The position numbers and the translations under genes are program-made. The notes below the pieces were generated by a model. It ran no database searches and was not told where the DNA came from. It worked only from the letters and a program-made list of their open reading frames with translations. From the NCBI RefSeq assembly GCF_003732225.1, contig NZ_MOBJ01000003.1, positions 367,167 through 431,166 of the forward strand: a stretch of 64,000 nt of DNA. The letters are read 5' to 3'. Below are positions 55,601 to 63,601 of this stretch, piece by piece (position 1 is the first letter of the stretch; each line of letters opens with the position of its first letter). Origin of the DNA: Pseudomonas brassicacearum (GTDB lineage Bacteria; Pseudomonadota; Gammaproteobacteria; Pseudomonadales; Pseudomonadaceae).

Positions 55601-56204
55601 ATTCAATCGGCACCACCATGCCTTCGGTGGCGTAACGCAGCAGGAACGCCAGACCGAAGAACAGCAGCACCACACCGACCCGCAGCACGGTGTTGCCGCC
55701 AAACAGCCAATTGCGCGCGGCGGCAATGCCGCGCTCGAACAGATTCGGGCCCCGGGGTTCTGCAGGTTGTTGCGGTTCGCTGGGTTGCGGGGTCCAGAGA
55801 TCGGCGGGCTCGGGTGCAATGCTTGCCTGCACCGGCTCGAATTCGGGCGGCAACTCCCAGACCAACTCTTGCGCGGCCGGCAATGGTACCGGACCCGTTT
55901 CAGGGGCTTGGTCAAAGACGAATTCAGGAGAGGGCGTTGGCTCACTGGCCGTGGGCGGTTCGGCGGCCGGGGCGGCATTGATGCCATGGGTTTCCAGCAA
56001 CGCCAGCCGCTGTTCGACTGCATCGAGGGCAACCTGCGAGCGTTCCAGCTGAAGACGCTGCTCGTCCGCTTGTGAATTCAGGCGCCGCAGCACAATCGCC
56101 TGCCCCGCACCCAGGCCGATCAATGCGCCAATCAGCGCATCGCTGAGAGACTCATCGAGCACCCAGCCCAGCACCAGCCCTATCAGCATGAAAATCCATT
56201 GCAT
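52611..56204 (-). CDS. DUF2339 giant polytopic membrane protein
   Basis: Function unknown. It has 1197 residues from the ATG at 56204 (MQWIFMLIGLVLGWVLDE), with TTAGGGA upstream. Layout: one or two N-terminal helices (to about 37), a short coiled coil (about 40-75, RRLNSQADEQRLQLERSQVA), a Pro/Glu-rich linker (about 80-150), then roughly 28-30 hydrophobic helices to the end and a charged tail (PPKRGETTPEPEKPANESEG). Such proteins are predicted inner-membrane proteins that almost always occur beside DUF3999, as here with an ATGA overlap. No catalytic motif was recognised. The number of helices resembles multi-pass glycan-handling proteins such as acyl- or glycosyltransferases, but no real similarity can be claimed. 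Confidence 0.85.
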   Translation of the reverse strand: MQWIFMLIGLVLGWVLDESLSDALIGALIGLGAGQAIVLRRLNSQADEQRLQLERSQVALDAVEQRLALLETHGINAAPAAEPPTASEPTPSPEFVFDQAPETGPVPLPAAQELVWELPPEFEPVQASIAPEPADLWTPQPSEPQQPAEPRGPNLFERGIAAARNWLFGGNTVLRVGVVLLFFGLAFLLRYATEGMVVPIELRYAGVAAAALALLGLGWWLRLRNTNYALILQGTGIAVLYLTVFAAMRLHPLLDPTAALGLLVAVTVFSAILAITQDSLALACAAALGGFAAPILTSTGAGNHVALFSYFALLNAGILAIAWFKAWRPLNLIGFAGTFGIGFAWGLRSYTPELLWSTEPFLIVFFLMYLAIGLLFARRKLLEMSDAPENDSREALLRWSARKGDYVDGTMLFGPPLVGFGLQFALIHHFEFAAAFSALALGIVYMGLARFLSGGRALLLAETCLALGVIFASLAIPLGLDARWTAAAWAVEGAGIYWLGLRQHRPLARGFALLLQLGSALAFLSKLSLGDSSLLAGSPLGALMLGVALLFSFYHLRNASPEQTSVWERKGLPVLACAGLTFLYLLAPLFFFTHGTAISWALAGLVTLFVGLRLQSRTFLFTAFAVQLLGGVLFLLRLQGASGEATAVFSAGWSGLLTASLIGLALIGGMLFAARDDMVRSDVRLLRGLSVVLLAGLVLINLAVLFVLPWQTASAVWAASGLLIIWLSLYLQQRVSFVFGLLLQVIGGAAFLIAGPELLGPLGSEGLRPLGHSGFWTPMVLGLAAMVGAWRLQLGNHASAFDALSLRRLSELLLVWGAAWWALALISEVLRFAPLNLQATLLLGIAALSVALWTLLSRRLHWPALGVLCTLLIPAAALVLVAAWHSRYHPAANLGWLAWAAVFVVHFISLRRLAPMLPARALSAAHVLGCWLLIGVLALELRYGLLVLSEQYNAWRWLGWAILPSLYLVLMAAPRAWPWPISAYAREYRVYAALPLALLMLGWFWLANIASDGTAEPLPYLPLLNPLEIGLLFALFGVYVWSRSAVSQLAIRADYAEHATQVVAGVSLFAFFTALVMRSAHHWGGVPYELDALLESMLVQAGLSIVWTLIALSLMIGGHLRHRREVWLVGAALIALVVAKLVFVELSNRGGLARIVSFIGVGVLLLVVGYFAPLPPKRGETTPEPEKPANESEGVSS

Positions 56205-56289
56205 GGTCAATATCCCTAAGCGGCCCATTGCCGGGCGAATCCGGGCACAACAGCGTCTGGCTCAGTCTAGTGTGAAACAGCACAAACCC

Positions 56290-56379
56290 TGTGGGAGCGA
56301 GCTTGCTCGCGATAGCGGACTTACATTCAACATCAATGGTGAATGGAATGTCCCCATCGCGAGCAAGCTCGCTCCCACA
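56290..56379. repeat. REPIN, family A (forward...reverse, 42-nt spacer)
   Basis: Forward REP at 56290-56313 and reverse REP at 56356-56379, 90 bases, with the shared inner block 'ttcaacatcaatggtgaat'. It lies between glgP and the DUF2339 gene, both on the minus strand. Confidence 0.92.
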
Positions 56380-56458
56380 TTGGATTGCCGGTGCGTTCAC
56401 TTTGACTGAGCCCTTTGACACTGTGGCCCGGTAAAACTGCTGCTTAGTATATCGATCC

Positions 56459-56478
56459 GGCCCAACAACCGTTGGGCC
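56459..56478. terminator. Hairpin downstream of glgP
   Basis: Eight-base stem GGCCCAAC / GTTGGGCC with loop AACC, 23 bases beyond the glgP stop on the minus strand. No clear U tract follows on that strand, so intrinsic termination is uncertain. Confidence 0.45.
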
Positions 56479-56501
56479 TTGCTCGCAATTATTGCTAAAA
56501 G

Positions 56502-58952
56502 TTACTCCAGCGCTTTCCAGATATCCGTGGCGTACTCGCGAATGGTCCGGTCGGACGAGAACCAGCCCATGCGCGCGCTGTTGAGCACCGCCGAGCGCCA
56601 CCACGCCTTCGAGTCGTGCCAGTGCTCTTCAACCCGCACCTGGGCATTCCAGTAGGAATCGAAGTCGGCGCAGACCAGGAAGCGGTCATATTCGATCAAC
56701 GAGTCGATCAACCCGGTGTAACGCGACGGCTCATCCGGCGAGAACACACCGCCGCGGATCGCTTGCAGCACGTCCCCCAGTCGACGGGAGGCGGCGATGT
56801 CCGGCGCGGCATAGAACTCGTGATTCTGCTTACGCGCCTCAACCTGCTGCGCGGTCAGACCGAAGATGAACATGTGCTCGACGCCAATGCGCTCACTCAT
56901 TTCCACGTTGGCACCGTCCAGGGTGCCGATGGTCAGCGCGCCGTTGAGGCCGAACTTCATGTTGCTGGTGCCCGACGCCTCAAAGCCGGCGGTGGATATC
57001 TGCTCCGACAGGTCGGCCGCCGGAATGATGCTCTCTGCCAGGCTGACGTTGTAGTTGGGCAAGAACACCACTTTCAGCAAACCGCGCACCGTCGGGTCGT
57101 TGTTGACCACTCGGGCAATGTCGTTGGTCAGCTTGATGATCAGCTTGGCCTGGTGATAACTGGCCGCCGCCTTGCCGGCGAAGATCTTCACGCGCGGTAC
57201 CCAATCGATTTCCGGCTCGGCACGGATCGCCTGATACAGCGCCACGGTGTGCATCAGGTTGAGCAACTGGCGTTTGTATTCGTGAATCCGTTTGACCTGC
57301 ACGTCGAACATCGCTGCCGGGTTGACCGCGATCCCCAAGCGTTCATGAATCAGATAAGCCAGGGCCTTTTTACTGTGCAGGCGCTGCTCGGCGAACTTGT
57401 TGCGGAATGCCGCTTTCTCGGCAAACGGCTCCAGGCCGATCAGTCGTTGCTCCGGGTTATCCAACAGATCCGGGCCCAGCGCATCGACCATCATCGAAGT
57501 CAGTTCCGGGTTGGCCTGGTAGAGCCAGCGGCGGAACGTAATGCCGTTGGTCTTGTTGTTGATCCGCTCCGGATACAGTTTGTGCAGCTCGGAAAACACC
57601 GTGCTGCGCATCAGCTGAGTGTGCAGGCCGGACACGCCGTTAACACTGTGAGAACCCAGAAACGCCAGATTCCCCATGCGCACCCGACGACCGTTGTCTT
57701 CCTCGATCAGCGACACCGCGCGCAGCACATCGAAGTCGTGGATACCCTTGGCCCGCAACGAATCGATGTGCTGAGCGTTGATCAAATAAATGATCTGCAT
57801 GTGCCGTGGCAACATCCGCTCCATCAGCCCCACCGGCCAGGTTTCCAGCGCTTCCGGCAACAGCGTGTGGTTGGTGTAGGAAAGCGTATCGACGGTGATC
57901 TGCCACGCAGCGTCCCACGCCACGTCGTACACATCGACCAATTGACGCATCAGCTCGGCCACGGCGATCGAGGGGTGAGTGTCGTTGAGCTGGATCGCCG
58001 CGTGATCGCCCAGGGTCAGCACCGAGGTGTGCATATTGCGGTGACGGCGCAACAAATCCTGCAAGGATGCCGCGACGAAGAAATATTCCTGGCGCAGCCG
58101 CAGTTCCTGACCGGCCTCGGTGCTGTCGGCCGGGTAGAGCACGCGGGAGATACTTTCAGCGCGGGCCACTTCGGCCACTGCGCCCAAATGGTCACCGGCG
58201 TTGAAACGCTCCAGGTGCAAATCTTCCATCGCCCGCGCACGCCACAGGCGCAAGGTGTTGACGCTAGCGCCGCGCCAGCCGACCACCGGCGTGTCATAGG
58301 CCACCCCCCGCACGGTTTCCGAAGGCGACCAGACCTGTTTGGACTTGCCGCTGGCATCGACCACGGTCTCGACGCTACCGCCGAAGCCAATCGGGTAGAT
58401 CACTTCCGGCCGCTCGAACTCCCAGGGGTTGCCGAAATCCAGCCAGTTTTCGGTCTGCTCCTGCTGCCAGCCATCGACAACCGCCTGGCGAAACAAACCG
58501 TGTTCATAACGAATTCCGTAGCCATGGCCGGCGATGCCGAGCGTCGACATGCTTTCCATGAAGCACGCCGCCAGGCGACCGAGGCCACCGTTGCCAAGCG
58601 CAGCGTCTGGTTCCAGCAAGCGGATGCGTTCGAGGTCTACACCCAACTCGGTCAGCGCTTCGCGGGCCACATCGAGCAGGCCGAGGTTGCTCAGGCTGTC
58701 GTAAAGCAGGCGACCGATGAGGAATTCCAGCGAGAGGTAGTAAACGCGCTTCTGGCCTTTGCGGTAGATCTGCCGGGTGTGGTCCATCCAGTGTTCGACC
58801 ATGTGATCACGTGCCGCCAGGGCAATGGCTTCAAACCAGTCATGGTCAAAGGCGTGATCCGGGTCCTTGCCCACTGCATAGGTAAGTTTGGCCAATACGG
58901 CGTCGCGAAACGCGGCCACCTCAGCTTCGCGAACAAGCGGTTCTTGAGTCAT
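56502..58952 (-). CDS. glgP: Glycogen/maltodextrin phosphorylase
   Basis: Family GT35 phosphorylase releasing glucose-1-phosphate from alpha-1,4-glucans, with pyridoxal phosphate as cofactor. It has 816 residues. The PLP lysine is Lys666 in EASGTSNMKFGLNGALTIGT, the family signature. Also seen: DAALGNGGLGRLAACFMESM at about 111-130 and GYGIRYEHGLFRQ, NDTHPSIAVAELMR and RRWLYQANPEL. The start MTQEPLVREAEVAAF is natural. It stands alone; other glg genes are not in this window. It probably serves stored glycogen or maltodextrin turnover alongside PHA as the second carbon reserve. Confidence 0.96.
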   Translation of the reverse strand: MTQEPLVREAEVAAFRDAVLAKLTYAVGKDPDHAFDHDWFEAIALAARDHMVEHWMDHTRQIYRKGQKRVYYLSLEFLIGRLLYDSLSNLGLLDVAREALTELGVDLERIRLLEPDAALGNGGLGRLAACFMESMSTLGIAGHGYGIRYEHGLFRQAVVDGWQQEQTENWLDFGNPWEFERPEVIYPIGFGGSVETVVDASGKSKQVWSPSETVRGVAYDTPVVGWRGASVNTLRLWRARAMEDLHLERFNAGDHLGAVAEVARAESISRVLYPADSTEAGQELRLRQEYFFVAASLQDLLRRHRNMHTSVLTLGDHAAIQLNDTHPSIAVAELMRQLVDVYDVAWDAAWQITVDTLSYTNHTLLPEALETWPVGLMERMLPRHMQIIYLINAQHIDSLRAKGIHDFDVLRAVSLIEEDNGRRVRMGNLAFLGSHSVNGVSGLHTQLMRSTVFSELHKLYPERINNKTNGITFRRWLYQANPELTSMMVDALGPDLLDNPEQRLIGLEPFAEKAAFRNKFAEQRLHSKKALAYLIHERLGIAVNPAAMFDVQVKRIHEYKRQLLNLMHTVALYQAIRAEPEIDWVPRVKIFAGKAAASYHQAKLIIKLTNDIARVVNNDPTVRGLLKVVFLPNYNVSLAESIIPAADLSEQISTAGFEASGTSNMKFGLNGALTIGTLDGANVEMSERIGVEHMFIFGLTAQQVEARKQNHEFYAAPDIAASRRLGDVLQAIRGGVFSPDEPSRYTGLIDSLIEYDRFLVCADFDSYWNAQVRVEEHWHDSKAWWRSAVLNSARMGWFSSDRTIREYATDIWKALE

Positions 58953-59145
58953 CGATAGGACCTCGGGCGAGCATGGAATTGACTGAGCCTAGTCGGTCTG
59001 ACACGAGACAAATGCACTGGTTCGGCGATTTTTGCAATAGCCTGAATCAAGCCTCTGTCCTTGCCGGTACACGTTGAAAAGATGCAGATGCCATGCCGAT
59101 CGTTCGGAAAATTCAGCGTAGCCATAAAAAACCGGCAAATGGTCG

Positions 59146-59173
59146 TTCAAAAAATCACCAGTCCCGGTATGAT
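59146..59173 (+). promoter_or_regulatory. Predicted sigma-70 promoter of the YkgJ-family gene
   Basis: TTCAAA (59146-59151) and TATGAT (59168-59173) separated by 16 bases, 32 bases upstream of the start codon. It would read into the YkgJ-family gene. Confidence 0.4.
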
Positions 59174-59204
59174 CGCGCGCCCTGATGCACGCTGGTAATT
59201 CCAC

Positions 59205-59642
59205 ATGATGAAGCCGAACCTGATCGCCGCCGCGGAGATCGACCGTCTCGATACCTGGGCCAAGTACTCTGCCCCGATGTGCGGCTCGTGCGTGTCCAGC
59301 TGCTGCACGCTGCCGGTCGAGGTCAAGATCAAGGATCTGATCCGCATCGGCATCGTCGACGAATTCGAACTTGGCGAACCACCAAAGAACATCGCCAAGC
59401 GCCTGCAAAAGGAAGGGATCGTCGAGCGCTACAATCAGAAGTCCGAGATTTTCACGCTCCAGCGCATGAGCAACAACGATTGCCTGTATCTGGATCGTAA
59501 GAGCCGTTTGTGCACTATTTATGAAAAGCGCCCGGATACTTGCCGCAATCACCCGAAAATTGGCCCACGGCCTGGGTATTGCGCGTACAAACCAAAAGAA
59601 GTTGTGCGCGAGAGCAATCCGCGGACCCTCGACAAGTTTTAA
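59205..59642 (+). CDS. YkgJ-family cysteine-cluster protein
   Basis: A 145-residue (or 144 from the second ATG at 59208) cytoplasmic protein of the YkgJ / zinc- or iron-chelating CxxCxxxCC family. The cluster is seen as PMCGSCVSSCCTLPVEV near residue 25-41, followed by further cysteines in NNDCLYLDRKSRLCTIYEKRPDTCRNHP and GYCAYKP. These residues are expected to coordinate a metal or Fe-S cluster. The function is unknown. It is monocistronic and converges on typA, with REP elements and a bidirectional terminator between. Confidence 0.88.
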   Translation: MMKPNLIAAAEIDRLDTWAKYSAPMCGSCVSSCCTLPVEVKIKDLIRIGIVDEFELGEPPKNIAKRLQKEGIVERYNQKSEIFTLQRMSNNDCLYLDRKSRLCTIYEKRPDTCRNHPKIGPRPGYCAYKPKEVVRESNPRTLDKF

Positions 59643-59671
59643 TCAAGAATCTCGCTGCCTGACAGGGCCCT

Positions 59672-59762
59672 ATCGCGAGCAAGCTCGCTCCCACAGGGTT
59701 TTGTACTGAATTCAAAATCTTCGGCCAATGGAGATCAACTGTGGGAGCGAGCTTGCTCGCGA
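59672..59762. repeat. REP family A pair in outward order (reverse...forward, 44-nt spacer)
   Basis: Reverse REP at 59672-59695 and a forward REP at 59740-59762 whose last base is changed (GCGAA instead of GCGAT). It lies in the convergent gap between the YkgJ-family gene and typA. Confidence 0.86.
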
Positions 59763-59800
59763 AGGGGCCAGAACAAACACCGCACAAACCCCAGACAAAC

Positions 59801-59838
59801 AAAAACGCCCCCGACCTTGCGGTCGGGGGCGTTTTTTT
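59801..59838. terminator. Bidirectional rho-independent terminator between the YkgJ-family gene and typA
   Basis: AAAAACGCCCCCGACC TTGC GGTCGGGGGCGTTTTTTT: a perfect 11-base GC-rich stem flanked by A and T runs, able to stop transcription from both sides. Confidence 0.93.
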
Positions 59839-59856
59839 GTCAGCTAACTAAATGAC

Positions 59857-61677
59857 TTAGTTACCGGACTTCTTGGCAGCGCGGGTACGCTCGCTTTCGC
59901 CCAGGATCTTCTTGCGAAGACGGATGGACTTAGGAGTGACTTCACACAGTTCGTCTTCTTGTACGAACTCCAGAGCCTGCTCCAGGGTGAAACGGATAGG
60001 CGGAACCAGTGCGATGGTTTCGTCTTTACCCGAAGCACGCATGTTGTCGAGCTTCTTGCCTTTGGTTGGGTTGACGCCCAGGTCGTTGTCGCGGCTGTTG
60101 ATGCCGACGATTTGACCTTCGTACACGTCTTCACCGTGACCCAGGAACAGTTTGCCGCGAGCTTGCAGGGTTTCCAGCGAGTAAGTCAGAGCCTTACCGG
60201 TAGCAACCGAAACCAGCACGCCGTTCTGACGGCCGGACATGTCGCCGGACTTCATCACGTCGTAACGGTCGAAGATCGAGGTCAGGATGCCTGCACCGGA
60301 GGTCAGGGTCAGGAACTCGTTACGGAAGCCGATCAAGCCACGAGCCGGGATGTTGTACTCAAGGCGCACACGGCCCTTGCCATCCGGAACCATGTTGGTC
60401 AGGTCGCCTTTACGGATACCGATCTGTTCCATGATCGAACCTTGCGATTCTTCCGGCAGGTCGATGGTCACGTTTTCGTACGGTTCGTGCTTGACGCCGT
60501 CAACCATGCGGATGATCACTTCCGGACGACCAACACCCATTTCGAAGCCTTCGCGACGCATGGTTTCGATCAGTACCGAGAGGTGCAGCTCACCACGGCC
60601 GGAAACCTTGAACTTGTCAGCCGAGTCGCCTTCTTCAACGCGCAGTGCAACGTTGTACAGCAGCTCTTTGTCCAGACGTTCCTTGATGTTACGGCTGGTC
60701 ACGAACTTGCCTTCTTTACCGCAGAAAGGCGAGTCGTTTACCTGGAAGGTCATGGAAACGGTTGGTTCGTCAACGGTCAGCGGCTTCATCGCTTCGACGT
60801 TCAGTGGGTCGCACAGAGTGTCGGAGATGAACAGCTGGTCGAAGCCGCTGATGCAGACGATGTCGCCGGCAGCTGCTTCTTCAACGTCGATGCGGTGCAG
60901 GCCGTGGTGACCCATCAGCTTCAGGATACGACCGTTACGCTTCTTGCCGTCGGCGTCGATAGCCACAACCGGAGTGTTCGGCTTGATGCGACCACGAGCG
61001 ATACGGCCAACACCGATAACACCCAGGAAGCTGTTGTAGTCCAGAGCGGAGATTTGCATCTGGAACGGACCGTCACGGTCGACTTTCGGCGCTGGTACGT
61101 TGTCGACGATCGACTGGTACAGCGGGGTCATGTCGTCAGCCATTTCGGTGTGGTCCAGACCGGCAATACCGTTCAGGGCCGAGGCGTAGACGACTTTGAA
61201 GTCCAGCTGTTCTTCGGTAGCACCGAGGTTGTCGAACAGGTCGAAGATCTGGTCCAGAACCCAGTCCGGACGCGCGCCTGGACGGTCAACCTTGTTGATT
61301 ACCACGATTGGACGCAGGCCGGCTTCGAAAGCCTTCTTGGTCACGAAACGGGTTTGCGGCATAGGGCCGTCTTGAGCGTCAACCAGCAGCAGAACGGAGT
61401 CAACCATCGACATTACGCGTTCAACTTCGCCGCCGAAGTCGGCGTGGCCCGGGGTGTCCACGATGTTGATGTGGTAGCCGTTCCAGTTGATGGCGGTGTT
61501 TTTCGCCAGAATGGTAATACCGCGCTCTTTCTCCTGGTCGTTGGAGTCCATCACGCGCTCGTCGTTGAGCTCGTTGCGCTCCAGGGTGCCGGATTGACGC
61601 AAGAGCTTGTCTACCAGGGTGGTCTTACCATGGTCAACGTGAGCAATGATGGCGATGTTGCGTAGATTTTCGATCAC
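59857..61677 (-). CDS. typA: Translational GTPase TypA/BipA
   Basis: Ribosome-associated GTPase of the EF-G/LepA group; it affects ribosome assembly and stress or surface adaptation. It has 606 residues, full length. G1 is [10 protein letters not shown] (about 13-22), then the switch I Thr region [10 protein letters not shown]3 [12 protein letters not shown] (about 75-86), G4 [13 protein letters not shown] and the domain III/V regions; the C-terminal domain specific to TypA (..[24 protein letters not shown]) is present. Start [11 protein letters not shown]. Its stop lies 18 bases from a strong bidirectional terminator. It is monocistronic. Confidence 0.97.
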   Translation of the reverse strand: MIENLRNIAIIAHVDHGKTTLVDKLLRQSGTLERNELNDERVMDSNDQEKERGITILAKNTAINWNGYHINIVDTPGHADFGGEVERVMSMVDSVLLLVDAQDGPMPQTRFVTKKAFEAGLRPIVVINKVDRPGARPDWVLDQIFDLFDNLGATEEQLDFKVVYASALNGIAGLDHTEMADDMTPLYQSIVDNVPAPKVDRDGPFQMQISALDYNSFLGVIGVGRIARGRIKPNTPVVAIDADGKKRNGRILKLMGHHGLHRIDVEEAAAGDIVCISGFDQLFISDTLCDPLNVEAMKPLTVDEPTVSMTFQVNDSPFCGKEGKFVTSRNIKERLDKELLYNVALRVEEGDSADKFKVSGRGELHLSVLIETMRREGFEMGVGRPEVIIRMVDGVKHEPYENVTIDLPEESQGSIMEQIGIRKGDLTNMVPDGKGRVRLEYNIPARGLIGFRNEFLTLTSGAGILTSIFDRYDVMKSGDMSGRQNGVLVSVATGKALTYSLETLQARGKLFLGHGEDVYEGQIVGINSRDNDLGVNPTKGKKLDNMRASGKDETIALVPPIRFTLEQALEFVQEDELCEVTPKSIRLRKKILGESERTRAAKKSGN

Positions 61678-61816
61678 TTGTGTATCTCGATCAGAGGATT
61701 CGGTGTGCTGACAAGTCTTGGCAGCGATTTACAGTAGAGTCAGGCCTTGCCGTTACAGCTTGACGGCGGCGTCGGGGGGCCGGTGACGCAGGCCACAGGC
61801 AAACAGCCCCGGGCTC

Positions 61817-63271
61817 TTAGCTCGGTCGATAAACGCGCACATTGGCATGCCCCTCACTGAGCAAATGGTGAGCATGCAGGCGACTCATCACGCCTTTGTC
61901 GCAATACAGCAGGTACTGGCGAGTAGGGTCCAGTTCCTTGAAACGAGCGTTCAGAGCATAAAACGGCATCGCTTGTACCTCGACGCCAGCCAGTGTCAGC
62001 GGGTCGTCTTCAACGGCATCCGGGTGACGGATGTCGATGACGATCTGACCGGCCAGCGCTTCGCTGACTTCTTCAATCTGCAAGTCCTGGCCCAATTCAT
62101 CGATTACGCGATCGATCGGCACCAGTTTGGCGTTCTCGAGCGCACGCTCAAGTACTGCCATATCGAATTCTTTCTCTTCATGCTCCACGCGCGGACGCTT
62201 GGCGTGGGTCTTGGGGTTCACCGAAATGACCCCGCAGTACTCTGGCATGTGCTTGGCGAAGTCGGCGGTGCCGATTTCGTTGGCCAGGTCGATGATGTCC
62301 TGCTTGTGACTGGCGATCAGCGGGCGCAATACCAGCTTGTCGGTCACGCAGTCGATCACGGACAGGTTCGGCAGCGTCTGGCTGGAAACCTGGGAAATCG
62401 CTTCGCCGGTGACCAGCGCCTCGATGTCCAGTCGATCAGCGATTCGGGACGCAGCGCGCAACATCATACGCTTCAATACTACGCCCATATGACTGTTATC
62501 GACTTTGCCGAGAATTTCTCCCAGCACTTCCTCAAACGGCACACTGACAAATAACACGCGCTGGGAGCTGCCGTACTTCTTCCAGATGAAGTGCGCGACT
62601 TCCATCACGCCCAATTCGTGGGCACGCCCGCCGAGGTTGAAGAAGCAGAAATGGCTCATCAGCCCGCGGCGCATGATCTGGTAAGCCGCGACGGTGGAAT
62701 CGAAACCGCCGGACATCAGCACCAGGGTCTGTTCCAGTGCGCCCAGCGGGTAACCGCCGATGCTGTTGTGCTGGCTGTGGATTACAAACAACCGTTTGTC
62801 GCGAATTTCGATGCGAACTTCGATTTCTGGCTCTCTAAGCGAAATCCCGGCGGCGCCGCACTGACGACGCAGCTGGCTGCCGACGTATTTCTCGACGTCC
62901 ATCGAGCTGAATTCGTGTTTGCCGGCACGTTTGCAGCGCACCGAAAAAATCTTCCCGGCCAGCGACTCACCGAAGTGCTGCCTGCACTTGGCGACGATGT
63001 CGTCGAAGTCGCCCAACGGGTACTCGTCGACTTGCAGGAAATGCGCGATGCCCGGCATGCAGCTCAGGCGCTCGGTCATGTCCTTCAAGGCTTTGGGGTC
63101 ACTGACGTGCGTTTCCAGCTCGAGGTTGTCCCACACGCCGTTCACCACCACGGCCGGGTCCAGATCGCGGAGCACGGTACGGATGTTTTTGGCCAATTGA
63201 CGGATGAAACGCATCCGTACCGGGCGGCTCTTGATGGTGATCTCGGGGAAGACTTTTACGATTAGTTTCAT
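61817..63271 (-). CDS. thiI: tRNA 4-thiouridine synthase / thiazole sulfurtransferase ThiI
   Basis: Makes 4-thiouridine-8 in tRNA and supplies sulfur for thiamine thiazole formation. It has 484 residues from the ATG at 63271 ([21 protein letters not shown]); the frame is open 21 codons upstream without support. The N-terminal ferredoxin-like/THUMP domains (about 1-165) are followed by the adenylating PP-loop [17 protein letters not shown] (about 180). A C-terminal rhodanese domain has the persulfide Cys457 in [11 protein letters not shown]. This is the long, enterobacterial-type ThiI; many bacteria lack the rhodanese part. No thiamine riboswitch was seen upstream. It is divergent from glnA. 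Confidence 0.95.
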   Translation of the reverse strand: MKLIVKVFPEITIKSRPVRMRFIRQLAKNIRTVLRDLDPAVVVNGVWDNLELETHVSDPKALKDMTERLSCMPGIAHFLQVDEYPLGDFDDIVAKCRQHFGESLAGKIFSVRCKRAGKHEFSSMDVEKYVGSQLRRQCGAAGISLREPEIEVRIEIRDKRLFVIHSQHNSIGGYPLGALEQTLVLMSGGFDSTVAAYQIMRRGLMSHFCFFNLGGRAHELGVMEVAHFIWKKYGSSQRVLFVSVPFEEVLGEILGKVDNSHMGVVLKRMMLRAASRIADRLDIEALVTGEAISQVSSQTLPNLSVIDCVTDKLVLRPLIASHKQDIIDLANEIGTADFAKHMPEYCGVISVNPKTHAKRPRVEHEEKEFDMAVLERALENAKLVPIDRVIDELGQDLQIEEVSEALAGQIVIDIRHPDAVEDDPLTLAGVEVQAMPFYALNARFKELDPTRQYLLYCDKGVMSRLHAHHLLSEGHANVRVYRPS

Positions 63272-63367
63272 GAAAACAGCGCGCGAGGGGCCAGCCGAAA
63301 AAGGGGGGCGCGGATTATAGCGGAAATTGCTCAAGGTTTAACCAGTTAATGTGCAGAAGGTTTTCGG

Positions 63368-63384
63368 TGCACCAAAACAGGTCA
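63368..63384. promoter_or_regulatory. Candidate NtrC-binding site upstream of glnA
   Basis: TGCACCAAAACAGGTCA matches the enterobacterial NtrC consensus at 12 of 17 positions and contains the perfect half TGCACCAAAA. It lies about 104 bases upstream of the -24/-12 promoter at 63488-63503, a normal enhancer distance. Confidence 0.4.
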
Positions 63385-63487
63385 TTTATGAAATTGAGCG
63401 CTACATTAAAGGGCGAGATTTTCCGCTTTAAAGTACTTTGCACCTTTATAAGCGTGATATTGGGGCAGAAAACCCAAGTCGGGGCAC

Positions 63488-63503
63488 TGGCATGCAATTT
63501 GCT
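63488..63503 (+). promoter_or_regulatory. Sigma-54 (-24/-12) promoter of glnA
   Basis: TGGCATGCAATTTGCT matches the RpoN consensus almost exactly (TGGCA-N6-TTGCT; GG-N10-GC), with a start site expected near 63513, about 89 bases before the glnA ATG. Nitrogen-controlled, NtrC-dependent expression is the usual mode for this gene. Confidence 0.78.
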
Positions 63504-63601
63504 CCCTTGTGAGGCAGGTTGCCATGGCAGAGTATTCGCGCCGGCATCACCCACATTCTAAGGGCACTCCACTACCCGCCCGAAGCCACCCGGAGGACAC
63601 T

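Noticed and set aside
52839..56075. A 1078-codon open frame on the plus strand, antisense to the DUF2339 gene
   Set aside because: Its translation is rich in Gln, Arg, His and Pro with no domain, as expected of the complement of a high-GC gene; the membrane-protein reading on the other strand has clear helices and a ribosome-binding site.
4213..59762. REP pairs considered as a CRISPR array or insertion-sequence ends
   Set aside because: The copies are scattered singly across 55 kb, inverted in pairs, with homologous rather than unique spacers and no cas or transposase gene nearby.
63272..63347. Thiamine riboswitch upstream of thiI
   Set aside because: Only a short leader is available and no CUGAGA/THI-box-like sequence is seen.
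63349..63561. A 70-codon plus-strand frame between thiI and glnA
   Set aside because: It lies across the glnA promoter region and lacks a ribosome-binding site or similarity to known families.
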